In this document: piece by piece, positions 30,401-39,238 of the stretch
Position numbering within the stretch: position 1 is the first letter of the stretch
Layout: each line of letters starts with the position of its first letter
Source: Duganella sp. OV510
GTDB taxonomy: Bacteria > Pseudomonadota > Gammaproteobacteria > Burkholderiales > Burkholderiaceae_D
Length of the DNA stretch: 64,000 nucleotides
Direction: 5' to 3'
NCBI RefSeq assembly: GCF_900100205.1
Contig: NZ_FNEQ01000001.1
Span: 1,054,001-1,118,000, forward strand
Notes under the pieces: model-generated
Told to the model about the DNA's origin: nothing
Seen by the model: the letters and a program-made list of their open reading frames with translations, nothing else
Databases searched by the model: none
Program-made: the position numbers and the translations under genes

Positions 30401-30685
30401 GAACTGCAGGATCACGTTGCTGCTGCTGGTGCTGGACTGCGAGGTCATCTCGTTGACGCCGGCGATGGTGCCCAGGTGCCGCTCCAGCGGCGTGGCCACG
30501 CTGGTGGCCATGGTCGACGGGCTGGCACCGGGCACGGTGGCGTTGACCGAAATGATCGGAAAGTCCACCTGCGGCAGCGGCGCCACCGGCAGCACGAAGA
30601 ACGCGCCGATGCCGGCCAGCGCCACGCCGACCGTCAGCAAGACGGTGGCGATAGGACGCTTGACGAATGGCGAGGACAGGTTCAC
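27404..30685 (-). CDS. mdtC: RND multidrug efflux permease, MdtC-like, with a Ser/Thr-rich insertion
   Basis: Inner-membrane RND transporter of 1093 aa with 12 helices and two large periplasmic loops (about 33-330 and 560-870). The start [31 protein letters not shown] and [27 protein letters not shown] match MdtC. MdtC normally has about 1025 residues; the excess is a low-complexity insertion near 777-835 (runs of Thr/Ser/Ala such as [16 protein letters not shown]) between DVYVPAKG and [10 protein letters not shown] in the second periplasmic loop. GTG start overlaps the mdtB stop. With MdtB it likely forms a heterotrimer driven by proton influx. Confidence 0.92.
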   Translation of the reverse strand: [1093 protein letters not shown]

Positions 30686-33600
30686 GCGGCACCGCCTTCA
30701 GCCTGCGGCTTGCGCTTGTCGCCAGACTCGCCACGCAGGCGCCGCGCCAGGCTGTCGAAGCCCAGGTAGATCACCGGCGTGGTGTACAGCGTCAGCAACT
30801 GGCTGACAATCAGGCCGCCGAAGATGGCCAGCCCCAGTGGGCGGCGCAGCTCCGAGCCTTCGCCCCAGCCCAGCATCAGCGGCACGGCAGCGAACAGCGC
30901 GGCCAGCGTCGTCATCAGAATAGGACGGAAGCGCAGCAGCGCGGCCTGGTGGATCGCCTCGCGCGGCGGCTTGCCTTCGTCGCGCTCCGCCTCGATGGCG
31001 AAGTCGATCATCATGATCGCGTTCTTCTTGACGATACCGATCAGCAGGATGATGCCGATGATGCCGATCACGCCCAGGTCCTGGCCCGAGACCCACAGCG
31101 CCAGCAAGGCGCCGACGCCGGCCGACGGCAGCGTCGACAAAATGGTCAGCGGGTGGATATAGCTTTCATACAGCACGCCCAGCACGATGTACACGCACAC
31201 CACGGCAGCCAGGATCAGCCACAGCTGGTTGTCCAGCGAATTCTGGTAGGCGCCGGACGCGCCAAGGAAGGTCAGCGTGACCGCAGTCGGCATATGGATA
31301 TCGACCGCAGCCTGCTTGATGCTGTCGACCGCAGTGCCGAGCGAGATGCCTGGTGCGGTGTCAAAGCCCAGCGTGGTGGCCGGATACTGCGCCACGTGGG
31401 TGATCTGCAATGGCGCCTGGCGTTCGGTGACGGTAGCCACCGCCGACAACGGCGTGGCCTTGCCGGAACCGGTCTTCAGTTGCAGGTTGCCCAGGTCTTC
31501 CGGCGTCGAGATATCATCGCGGCGCGCTTCCAGAATCACGCGGTACTGGTTGGTCTCGGTGAAGATGGTCGAGACGATGCGCTGGCCGAAGGCGCTGTAC
31601 AGCGCATCGTCAATCGACGCGGCAGTCACCGACAGGCGCGAGGCCGTGTCGCGGTCAACGCTGACATAGGCCGCAGCGGCACTGGCCTCGACGTCCGATA
31701 CCACATTGCGTAGCTGCGACTTGGTGCGCATCTGGTTGGCCAGCTTGGTCGCCCATTCGTTCACAGTGGCGTTGTCCGCGCCTTCGATCGACACGCGGAA
31801 CTGGGTCGGACCGGTTTCAGCATCGATGGTCAGATCCTGCGTCGGTTGCAGGTACAAGGTCAGCCCGGGAATTTGCGCCACGCGGTTGCGCAGGCGGTCC
31901 ATGGTTTCCTGCTGGTTGCCGCGCCCTTCCCGCTTCAGGTTGATCAGCATGCTGCCGGTGTGCAGCATGGTGTTGTTGGCCGCGTCCACGCCAACCACGG
32001 AGCTGAGATTCTCAACCGCCGCATCTTCGAGAATTGCTTTGGCCGCCTCCTGCTGCAACGACGCCATCTTTTGATAGGAAACCGCTTTGCCGGTTTCCAG
32101 GCGTGCCTGCAACTGGCCGGTATCCTGCGTCGGGAACAGGCCTTTCGGGATGACGATGTACAGCAGCACCGTCAGCAGCAACGTGCCCAGCGCCACCAGC
32201 AGCGTCAGGCCGCTATGCTTGATCACCCAGGTCAGCGACCTGTCGTAGTGGCTGATGACCCAGTCGAAGAATTCCTGGAAGCGCACCGCGAAGCGGCTGA
32301 GTTTTTCCTCGCCGTGCGGCTTGAGCCAGCGGCCCGACATCATCGGCACCAGCGTCAGCGACACCACGGCGGAAATCAAAATGGTGATGGCCAGCGAAAT
32401 CGCGAATTCGCGGAACAGCCGGCCCACCACGTCGCCCATGAACAGCAGCGGGATCAACACGGCGATCAGCGACACCGTCAGCGAGATGATGGTGAAGCCG
32501 ATCTGCTTGGCGCCTTTCAGCGCGGCGGCCATTGGCGTTTCGCCCTCCTCGATGTAGCGGGCGATGTTCTCGATCATGACGATGGCGTCATCGACCACGA
32601 AACCGGTGGCGATGGTCAGCGCCATCAGCGACAGGTTGTTCAAACTGTAGCCGAGCAAATACATCACGCCGCAGGTGCCGATCAGCGAAATCGGCACCGA
32701 CAGGCTGGCAATCACAGTCGCGCGCAGGCTGTGCAGGAAGGCGAAGATCACCAGCACCACCAGCACCACGGCCAACAACAGCTCCAGCTCCACGTGTTCG
32801 ACCGAGGCGCGGATGCCCTTGGTGCGGTCGCTCAGCACCTCGACATGCATGGCGCCCGGCAGGCCTGCTTGCAGTTCCGGCAGGCGCGCCTTGATGGCGT
32901 CCACGGTGGCGATAACGTTGGCGCCAGGCTGGCGCTGCACGTTGAGAATGATGGCCTGCTTGGTGTTGGCCCAGGCGCCCAGCTCCACGTTCTCGGCACT
33001 GTCGACCACCTGTGCGACGTCGGCCAGCCGCACCGGCGCGCCGTTCTTGTAGGTCAGGATCAGGTCTTTGTAATCCTTGGCGGTCACCAGCTGGTCGTTG
33101 GCGTTGATGGTGTAGGCGCGGCTCGGGCCATCGAAGCTGCCCTTGGCGCCGTTGGCGTTGGCTGCGGTGATGGCGGTGCGCAGTGTGTCCAGGCCCAGGC
33201 CATACGACGCCAGCGCATTGGTGTCGGCCTGAATCCGCACCGCCGGGCGCTGGCCGCCACTCAGCGTGACCAGGCCGACGCCGGACACCTGGCTGATCTT
33301 CAGCGCCAGGCGGGTGTTGACGATGTTCTGCACCTCGGTCAGCGGCATCGTGTCGGAGGTGATCGCCAGCGTCAGCACCGGCGCATCGGCAGGATTGACC
33401 TTGGCGTAAATTGGCGGCGCCGGCAGGTCGGTCGGCAGCAGCGATGAGCCGGCGTTGATCGCGGCCTGCACTTCCTGCTCGGCCACGTCCAGCGACTGTC
33501 CCAGTCCGAATTGCAAGGTGATGATCGATACGCCGGAAGCGCTGGTGGAACTCATGCGCGACAGGCCGGCCATGGCGCCGAACTGGCGTTCCAGCGGCGC

Positions 33601-33792
33601 GGTCACGGTCTGCGCCATCACTTCCGGACTGCCGCCCGGGTACAGCGTCTGCACCTGGATGGTCGGGAAGTCAACCTGCGGCAGCGCCGACAGCGGCAGG
33701 AAGCGGAAGCCGACGATGCCCGCCAGGACAATCGCCAGCATCAGCAGCGAAGTCGCTACCGGACGCTGGATGAATGGTGCGGATGGACTCAT
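30682..33792 (-). CDS. mdtB: RND multidrug efflux permease, MdtB-like
   Basis: RND transporter of 1036 aa, normal length for MdtB. The first helix [23 protein letters not shown], then [24 protein letters not shown] and [13 protein letters not shown], are MdtB-like; the helix-4 acidic pair is in [13 protein letters not shown]. The protein carries two periplasmic loops and twelve helices. It overlaps both neighbours by 4 bases (ATGA at the adaptor stop, GTGA at the mdtC start), so the operon is translationally coupled. Paired MdtB/MdtC permeases in E. coli export bile salts, novobiocin and other compounds; substrates here are untested. Confidence 0.93.
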   Translation of the reverse strand: [1036 protein letters not shown]

Positions 33793-35132
33793 TGTTTCGC
33801 TGCGCCTTCTGCTTTGGCCGCGCCTTCCTTGTTGCGGCGGTGATGTTCACCCTTGGCCGCGCCGTCAGCACCGGCGCCAGCACCAGCACCAGCCGGCTTG
33901 GCGCCCGGCAGCGTGACTTTCGCGCCTTCCTTCAGGCGGTCGGCGCCTTCGGTGATGACTTGCTCGCCCAGCTTCAGGCCCTCGGTGATCTGCACCTTGT
34001 CGGTGGTCGAGGCGCCGCGCTTGACCTGGCGCACGGTGACGGTCTTGTCCTCTTTCAGCACATAGACGAAGTCACCCTTGGTGCCATGGCGCAGCGCCGT
34101 CACCGGCACCATGATGGCGTCCTTGATGGTGTTCAGCTCCAGGCGCACGTTGACGAACTGGCTCGGGAACAGCGTCGACTTGGCGTTGGCAAAGCGCGCC
34201 TTGGCCTTGACCGTGCCGGTCGACGTATCGATCTGATTGTCCATCGCGTAGAACTTGCCGCTGTCCAGCGTATTGGTGCGGGTGCGGTCCAGCGCCAGCG
34301 CCGGCAACGAAGCGCCGTCGTTGACGCGCTGCGCCACGCCCGGCACGCTGTCCTGCGGGATCGAGAATTCAACGTCAATCGGCGACAGCTGGGTAATCAC
34401 GGCGATGCCGCTGGTGTCGCTGGAGCCGACCAGGTTACCGATATCCACCGTGCGCAAGCCCACGCGGCCGGAGATCGGCGCCACCACCTTGGTGTAGCCC
34501 AGGTTCAGTTTCGCCGTGCCCTCGGCCGCCTTGTCGGTCATGACCGTGCCTTCCAGCTGCTTGACCAGCGCCGCCTGCGTGTCGACATCCTGGCGCGCGA
34601 TCGAGTCCTGGGTCAGCAGCGTGCGGTAGCGGTTCAGCGTCAGCCTGGCGTTTTCCAGCTGGGCTTCGTCGCGCTGGCGCGTGCCGGTGGCCTGCATCAG
34701 GGACATTTCAAACTGGCGCGGATCGATCTGCGCCAGCACCTGGCCGGCCTTGACCATCTGGCCCTCTTTGTACAACACGCTCTGCAGGATGCCGGAGACT
34801 TGCGGGCGCACCGTTGTGGTGGCCGCCGCCGTCACCGTGCCCAATGCTTCCAGCGTGACCGGGATATCGGCTTTCTCTGCCGTCGCCACGCCCACCGTGG
34901 TGGCCGGCGAGCGTCGACCGCCGCCAGCACCGGGACCACCAGGACCGCCGGGACCAGGACCGCCAGGACCTTGCGCACTGGCGCCGCCCGCCGGCGTTGC
35001 TGGCTGGTGCGTCAGATACCACGCCAGTCCACCCAGCGCGGCCATCACGGCCACAGCGATCACGCTGCCGAGAAGCTTGCGGCTGCGCTTGGGAGGGTTG
35101 GCATTCAAAGTCGGCTTGGCTTGCGAATCCAT
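33789..35132 (-). CDS. mdtA: RND periplasmic adaptor protein, MdtA-like
   Basis: Membrane-fusion protein of 447 aa: N-terminal membrane anchor (KLLGSVIAVAVMAALGGLAWYL), a Gly/Pro-rich linker (about 55-75), lipoyl/barrel-sandwich halves (VRPQVSGILQSVLYKEGQMV; LGYTKVVAPISGRVGLRTV) around an alpha hairpin, beta-barrel, and a Lys/Ala/Gly-rich C-terminal tail. The ATG at 35132 is chosen over 35177 because AAGGAT lies 6 bases upstream and MDSQAKPTLN begins a normal N-terminus. It bridges the permeases and the OprM-type channel. First gene of the four-gene operon, divergent from a CpxR-like regulator. Confidence 0.92.
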   Translation of the reverse strand: MDSQAKPTLNANPPKRSRKLLGSVIAVAVMAALGGLAWYLTHQPATPAGGASAQGPGGPGPGGPGGPGAGGGRRSPATTVGVATAEKADIPVTLEALGTVTAAATTTVRPQVSGILQSVLYKEGQMVKAGQVLAQIDPRQFEMSLMQATGTRQRDEAQLENARLTLNRYRTLLTQDSIARQDVDTQAALVKQLEGTVMTDKAAEGTAKLNLGYTKVVAPISGRVGLRTVDIGNLVGSSDTSGIAVITQLSPIDVEFSIPQDSVPGVAQRVNDGASLPALALDRTRTNTLDSGKFYAMDNQIDTSTGTVKAKARFANAKSTLFPSQFVNVRLELNTIKDAIMVPVTALRHGTKGDFVYVLKEDKTVTVRQVKRGASTTDKVQITEGLKLGEQVITEGADRLKEGAKVTLPGAKPAGAGAGAGADGAAKGEHHRRNKEGAAKAEGAAKQ

Positions 35133-35289
35133 CGTTATCCTTTTTGTAGGCGTGCGTGTCCATGGCAACCGCGCCATGGCCTCAATGCCGGGACTCTAGC
35201 ACAAGGTTTTCGCCATGTCTGCGGGGGAAACACCGACGATACAATCTCGCTACAAATCAAGGACTTTGCGTTGATATCGTTAATCTACC

Positions 35290-35304
35290 TTTACATTTCT
35301 TTAC
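35290..35304 (-). promoter_or_regulatory. CpxR box between mdtABC and its two-component system
   Basis: On the reverse strand GTAAA, five bases, GTAAA: a perfect match to the CpxR consensus GTAAA-N5-GTAAA. It lies in the 217-bp divergent intergenic region, 158 bp before mdtA and 46 bp before the CpxR-like regulator ATG. Autoregulation and control of the efflux operon are inferred. Confidence 0.65.
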
Positions 35305-35349
35305 CGAGGTGACATCGGCCCTACAAGCTGCTGACGTAGAATGGCCCAC

Positions 35350-36075
35350 ATGAATCCTGTAGACCGCATACTTTTAGTCGAAGACGACCCCCGCCTGGCC
35401 GAAATGCTGACCGAATACCTGGGCCAATCAGGCTTCCGCGTGACTCACGCGCCGACCGGCCGCGAGGCCATGACCCACATCGCCGCCGCCGAAATCGACG
35501 CCGTCATTCTCGACCTGATGCTGCCCGACATGGACGGCCTGGATGTCTGCCGCCAGCTGCGCGCCACGTCGGACGTGCCGGTGCTGATGCTGACCGCACG
35601 CGGCGACGCCATCGACCGCATCGTCGGCCTGGAAATCGGCGCCGACGACTACCTGCCCAAGCCTTTCGAGCCACGTGAACTGCTGGCCCGCCTGCGCGCC
35701 ATCCTGCGCCGCCGCGTCGAACCGCGCCCGCTGGATGTCGCACGCAACGCCGGCACGCCCGGCGAAGGCTTCCTGCGTTTCGGCCGCCTGGAAATCGACC
35801 CAGCCGCGCATTCGGCCAAGCTGGATGGCGTGTCCTGCGACCTCACCGCCTACCAGTTCGACCTGTTGCTGGTGATGGCCAAACACGCCGGCCGCGTGCT
35901 GTCGCGCGATGCGCTGATGGACCTGCTGAAGGGCGAGCCGCTGGAAGCCTTCGACCGCTCGATCGACGTCCACATGTCGCGTATCCGCGCCGCCGTCGAG
36001 GATGATCCCAAAAAACCACGCCGCATCATCACCGTGCGCGGCGCCGGTTATCTGTTCGCCAAGGTGCAGGATTGA
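35350..36075 (+). CDS. OmpR-family response regulator, CpxR-like
   Basis: Protein of 241 aa: receiver with E11/D12/D13, phospho-acceptor D55 in AVILDLMLPD, and the block LTARGDAIDRIVGLEIGADDYLPKPF that closely resembles CpxR, followed by a winged-helix domain (SIDVHMSRIRAAVE). The ATG at 35350 (MNPVDRILLV) is preferred, as CpxR proteins start here; an ATG at 35341 is also in frame. No good ribosome site is seen for either. It overlaps the kinase gene by one base and is divergent from mdtABC, with a CpxR box between. BaeR-like identity is the alternative. Confidence 0.88.
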   Translation: MNPVDRILLVEDDPRLAEMLTEYLGQSGFRVTHAPTGREAMTHIAAAEIDAVILDLMLPDMDGLDVCRQLRATSDVPVLMLTARGDAIDRIVGLEIGADDYLPKPFEPRELLARLRAILRRRVEPRPLDVARNAGTPGEGFLRFGRLEIDPAAHSAKLDGVSCDLTAYQFDLLLVMAKHAGRVLSRDALMDLLKGEPLEAFDRSIDVHMSRIRAAVEDDPKKPRRIITVRGAGYLFAKVQD

Positions 36076-37328
36076 TGAAACGCTTCAGCATGGGCCTTCC
36101 GCGCCTTTACTTCCGCTTTTACGTCGCGCTGCTTTTTATCCTGGCGCTGTTTGCCATCGCCACCACGCTGATCTGGAACCGCAGCGGCAGCCCGCTGGAG
36201 CGCTCCAACATCACGCTGTCCAAGCTGGTGTCGAACATGCTGGCGCCGGCCGATGCGCCGCCCGAGGAACAACAGGCCGCGCTGGCCCGCATGGCCTACG
36301 GCATGAACGCCCATATGACGCTGTACACGCGCGACTGGCGCCCGCTGGCCGTGGTTGGCGAAATGATCCCGGCGCGACACTGGCGCAAGCAAGGCGTCAC
36401 CGGCCCGCCGCCGGAATCCTTTGTGCGTCTACCGGACGGCCGCAAGCTGCTGTCCAGCGAGCCCTTGGGCTTCACCCGCCCCAAGGCCATGCTGCACAAC
36501 GCGCTGATGCTGGTGGCGCTGGGCATCGGCATCGCCGCCTTCCCGCTGGTGCGCCATTTGACCAAGCGGCTGGAACGCTTGCAGCAAGGCGTCGAATCGC
36601 TGGGTGCCGGCGACCTGACCACGCGCGTCAAGGTGGAAGGCAAGGACGAGGTGGCGCGGCTGGCGCAAAGCTTCAACCGCGCCGCCGACCAGATCGAACA
36701 GTTGGTCGGCGCGCACAAGACCTTGCTGGCCAACGCCTCGCACGAATTGCGCACGCCGCTGGCGCGCATCCGCCTGGCGCTGGAGCTGATCACGGAAGGC
36801 ATCGATCCGAAGCGGCGTGCGGGCCTGGAGCAGGACATCGCCGAGCTGAATCATCTGCTGGATGAAATCCTGCTGGCCAGCCGGCTGGGCGCCATCCGGG
36901 AAAATACCGACACCGAGGAACTGGACCTGCTGGCCCTGACAGCCGAGGAATGCGCGCGCTATGACGAGGCGACGCTGGACGGCGAATCGGCCATCATGCA
37001 TGGCGACCCGCGCTTGCTGCGCCGCCTGTTGCGCAACCTGCTGGAGAATGCGCACCGCCACGGCGTGCCGCCGGCCAACGTGCAAATTACCTGCGCCGAC
37101 GGTGTGGCGACCTTGCGTGTATGGGATAAGGGCCCGGGCGTGCCGGACTCGGAATTCGAGCGCGTGTTCGAGCCCTTCTTCCGTCGTCGTGGCACACTGG
37201 ATAATACCGGCGCCGGTCTTGGACTGGCACTGGTGCGGCAGATCGCCCGCCGCCATGGTGGCGAAGCGCGCTGCGTCCTGATGCGCGATGGACGCAGCTG
37301 CTTCGAAGTGACGCTACCGCTGGCTTAA
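36075..37328 (+). CDS. Sensor histidine kinase, CpxA-like
   Basis: Protein of 417 aa: N-terminal membrane helix (LYFRFYVALLFILALFAIATT), periplasmic sensor region (about 32-140), second helix (ALMLVALGIGIAAFPLV), HAMP (RHLTKRLERLQQGVESLGAGDL), H-box ANASHELRTPLARI with His223, N-box NLLENAHRHG and G-box GAGLGLALVRQIARR. ATG overlaps the regulator stop (TGATG). The periplasmic domain is shorter than in E. coli CpxA. It probably senses envelope stress and drives the mdtABC pump. Its TAA stop shares TTAA with sppA. Confidence 0.9.
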   Translation: MKRFSMGLPRLYFRFYVALLFILALFAIATTLIWNRSGSPLERSNITLSKLVSNMLAPADAPPEEQQAALARMAYGMNAHMTLYTRDWRPLAVVGEMIPARHWRKQGVTGPPPESFVRLPDGRKLLSSEPLGFTRPKAMLHNALMLVALGIGIAAFPLVRHLTKRLERLQQGVESLGAGDLTTRVKVEGKDEVARLAQSFNRAADQIEQLVGAHKTLLANASHELRTPLARIRLALELITEGIDPKRRAGLEQDIAELNHLLDEILLASRLGAIRENTDTEELDLLALTAEECARYDEATLDGESAIMHGDPRLLRRLLRNLLENAHRHGVPPANVQITCADGVATLRVWDKGPGVPDSEFERVFEPFFRRRGTLDNTGAGLGLALVRQIARRHGGEARCVLMRDGRSCFEVTLPLA

Positions 37329-39199
37329 GGCGATTCGCAGAGGCAGTGGGTGATGGCGGTGAACGGCTTGCGTTTCGCCGTCAACTCCGACAGCCAAGCG
37401 AAGTCGCCGGCCACCTCGGTCGCCGCGCTTGGCGGCAGACCGGTGCTGGCGGCGGCGCCCAGTTTCAGCTCGGCCGCCACGGCCTGCGCCACTGCTTTCG
37501 CTGTGCCGCCGCCGACCATCTCGATGAAGCGGTCAACCTTGCTGATATCACGCTCCACATACACCACACGATAGTCGCCCGCCAGCTTGGCGCGCGACGC
37601 CGCCGATTTCAGCGCATCGTTGTAGGTGCCCAGTCGGTCGACCAGGCCGCGCTCCTTGGCTTGCACGCCAGTCCACACGCGACCCTGGGCCACTTCATCA
37701 ATCTTGGCCGGCGTGGTCTTGCGCGCCTTGGCCGCCTTGGTGGTGAACTCTTCGTAGATATGGTTGATGCTGCCCTGGATCACCTGGCTGAAGCGCGGGT
37801 CCAGTGGACGCAACGGGTTGCCGGCATCGGCCAGCCAGGTGGTCGGCTGGCCGGCGGTGTGGATGCCCAGCTTGTCCACCACCTTGTCGGCGGTCGGCAG
37901 CAGCGCGAACACGCCGATCGAGCCAGTGATGGTATTCGGCTCAGCGATCACCTCATCTGACGCCATCGAAATCCAGTAGCCGCCCGATGCTGCCAGGTTG
38001 CTCATCGAGACCACCACCGGCTTGCCGGCGGCGCGCGTCAGTTCCAGCTCGCGGCGGATCAGTTCCGAAGCGAAGGCGCTGCCACCAGGCGAATCGACGC
38101 GCAGCACCACAGCCTTGATGCTGCTGTCTTCGCGCGCCATGCGGATCAGCTTCGAGGTCGACTCGCCGCCGATGGCGCCCGGGCCGGCGCTGCCGTCGCT
38201 GATTTCGCCCTGCGCCACGATCACGCCAACGGCGTCGCCGGTCAGCTTGCGCGGCACACGCGCCAGGTATTCGTCGAAGCTGATCTGGCGGAAGCTCTTG
38301 CCTTCCGCGTCCGGCACGCCGCGCTTGACCATCAGCTCGCGGATTTCATCGCGCGTTTTCAGGCCGTCGACAAACTTGGTCGCCACCGACAGCTTGGCCA
38401 GGTCACCATTCACCGCCGCCACCTGCTGCGGCAGTTCGTTAATGGACTTCATGATCTGGCCTTGCGGCATCTTGCGTGCTTTTTCCACGTTGTCGGTGTA
38501 CGAAGCCCACAGCGCGTTATACAGATACGCGTCCGCCTCGGCGGCGGCCGGCGACGGGCCATTGGCGATATACGGCTCGGCCGCTGCCTTGTAGGTGCCG
38601 ACGCGCAGCAGGTTAACCGTCACACCGAGCTTGTCCAGCGCGTCGCGGTAGTAGTTGCGGTAGCGGCCAAAGCCCTCGATCATCACCATGCCCATCGGGT
38701 GCATATACACTTCGCTGGCATGCGCGGCCAGCAGGTACTGGCGTTGATCGTAGCTGGCGCCCCACGCCACCACCGGCTTGCCGGCGGCTTTGAAGCGCTC
38801 GATGGCGCTGGCCACTTCACGCAGCGTGGCCTGGCCGGCGCCTTGCATCTCGTCAGTCAGCAGCACGGCGCCGCCGATGTCCGGATCCTTGGCGGCCGTC
38901 TCCAGCACCGCCAGTACATCGCGCAGCTGTATCATCTTGTGCACTTCAGCGCCACGTGCGTTGGCCAGCAGAGCATCCGTCGCATTGACGCTGGATTGCT
39001 CCACCAGTTGGCCTTTCAGGTCCAGCACCAGTGTGGTCTTGGGCTGCAGCGGCTTGGCGCCGCCGCCGAAGATGGCGTACAGCAGCACCAGCACGATGGC
39101 CAGAAAAATCAGGTTCAGCACCGTGCGGCGCCCGGCGTCCAGCGCGCGCCAGAAGAAGGCGAAACCACGACGAACATAAGATAACGGGGATTGACTCAT
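37325..39199 (-). CDS. sppA: Signal peptide peptidase SppA, long (67K) type
   Basis: S49-family peptidase of 624 aa with two tandem S49 domains, the E. coli SppA architecture that forms a tetrameric bowl on the inner membrane and degrades cleaved signal peptides. The membrane anchor is at residues 25-45 (RRTVLNLIFLAIVLVLLYAIF). The catalytic Lys is K204 (GTYKAAAEP) in the first domain and the nucleophile S405 (AASGGYW) in the second. ATG at 39199 is chosen because GGAG lies 6 bases upstream; the frame extends two codons further. Convergent with the CpxA-like kinase gene. Confidence 0.95.
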   Translation of the reverse strand: MSQSPLSYVRRGFAFFWRALDAGRRTVLNLIFLAIVLVLLYAIFGGGAKPLQPKTTLVLDLKGQLVEQSSVNATDALLANARGAEVHKMIQLRDVLAVLETAAKDPDIGGAVLLTDEMQGAGQATLREVASAIERFKAAGKPVVAWGASYDQRQYLLAAHASEVYMHPMGMVMIEGFGRYRNYYRDALDKLGVTVNLLRVGTYKAAAEPYIANGPSPAAAEADAYLYNALWASYTDNVEKARKMPQGQIMKSINELPQQVAAVNGDLAKLSVATKFVDGLKTRDEIRELMVKRGVPDAEGKSFRQISFDEYLARVPRKLTGDAVGVIVAQGEISDGSAGPGAIGGESTSKLIRMAREDSSIKAVVLRVDSPGGSAFASELIRRELELTRAAGKPVVVSMSNLAASGGYWISMASDEVIAEPNTITGSIGVFALLPTADKVVDKLGIHTAGQPTTWLADAGNPLRPLDPRFSQVIQGSINHIYEEFTTKAAKARKTTPAKIDEVAQGRVWTGVQAKERGLVDRLGTYNDALKSAASRAKLAGDYRVVYVERDISKVDRFIEMVGGGTAKAVAQAVAAELKLGAAASTGLPPSAATEVAGDFAWLSELTAKRKPFTAITHCLCESP

Positions 39200-39238
39200 C
39201 AACACTCCATGATTGCGTAATTTGCAATGATAATACTG

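Noticed and set aside
39212..39228. ATTGC-N7-GCAAT small palindrome before sppA
   Set aside because: Too short and common in AT-rich gaps to support a regulator site.
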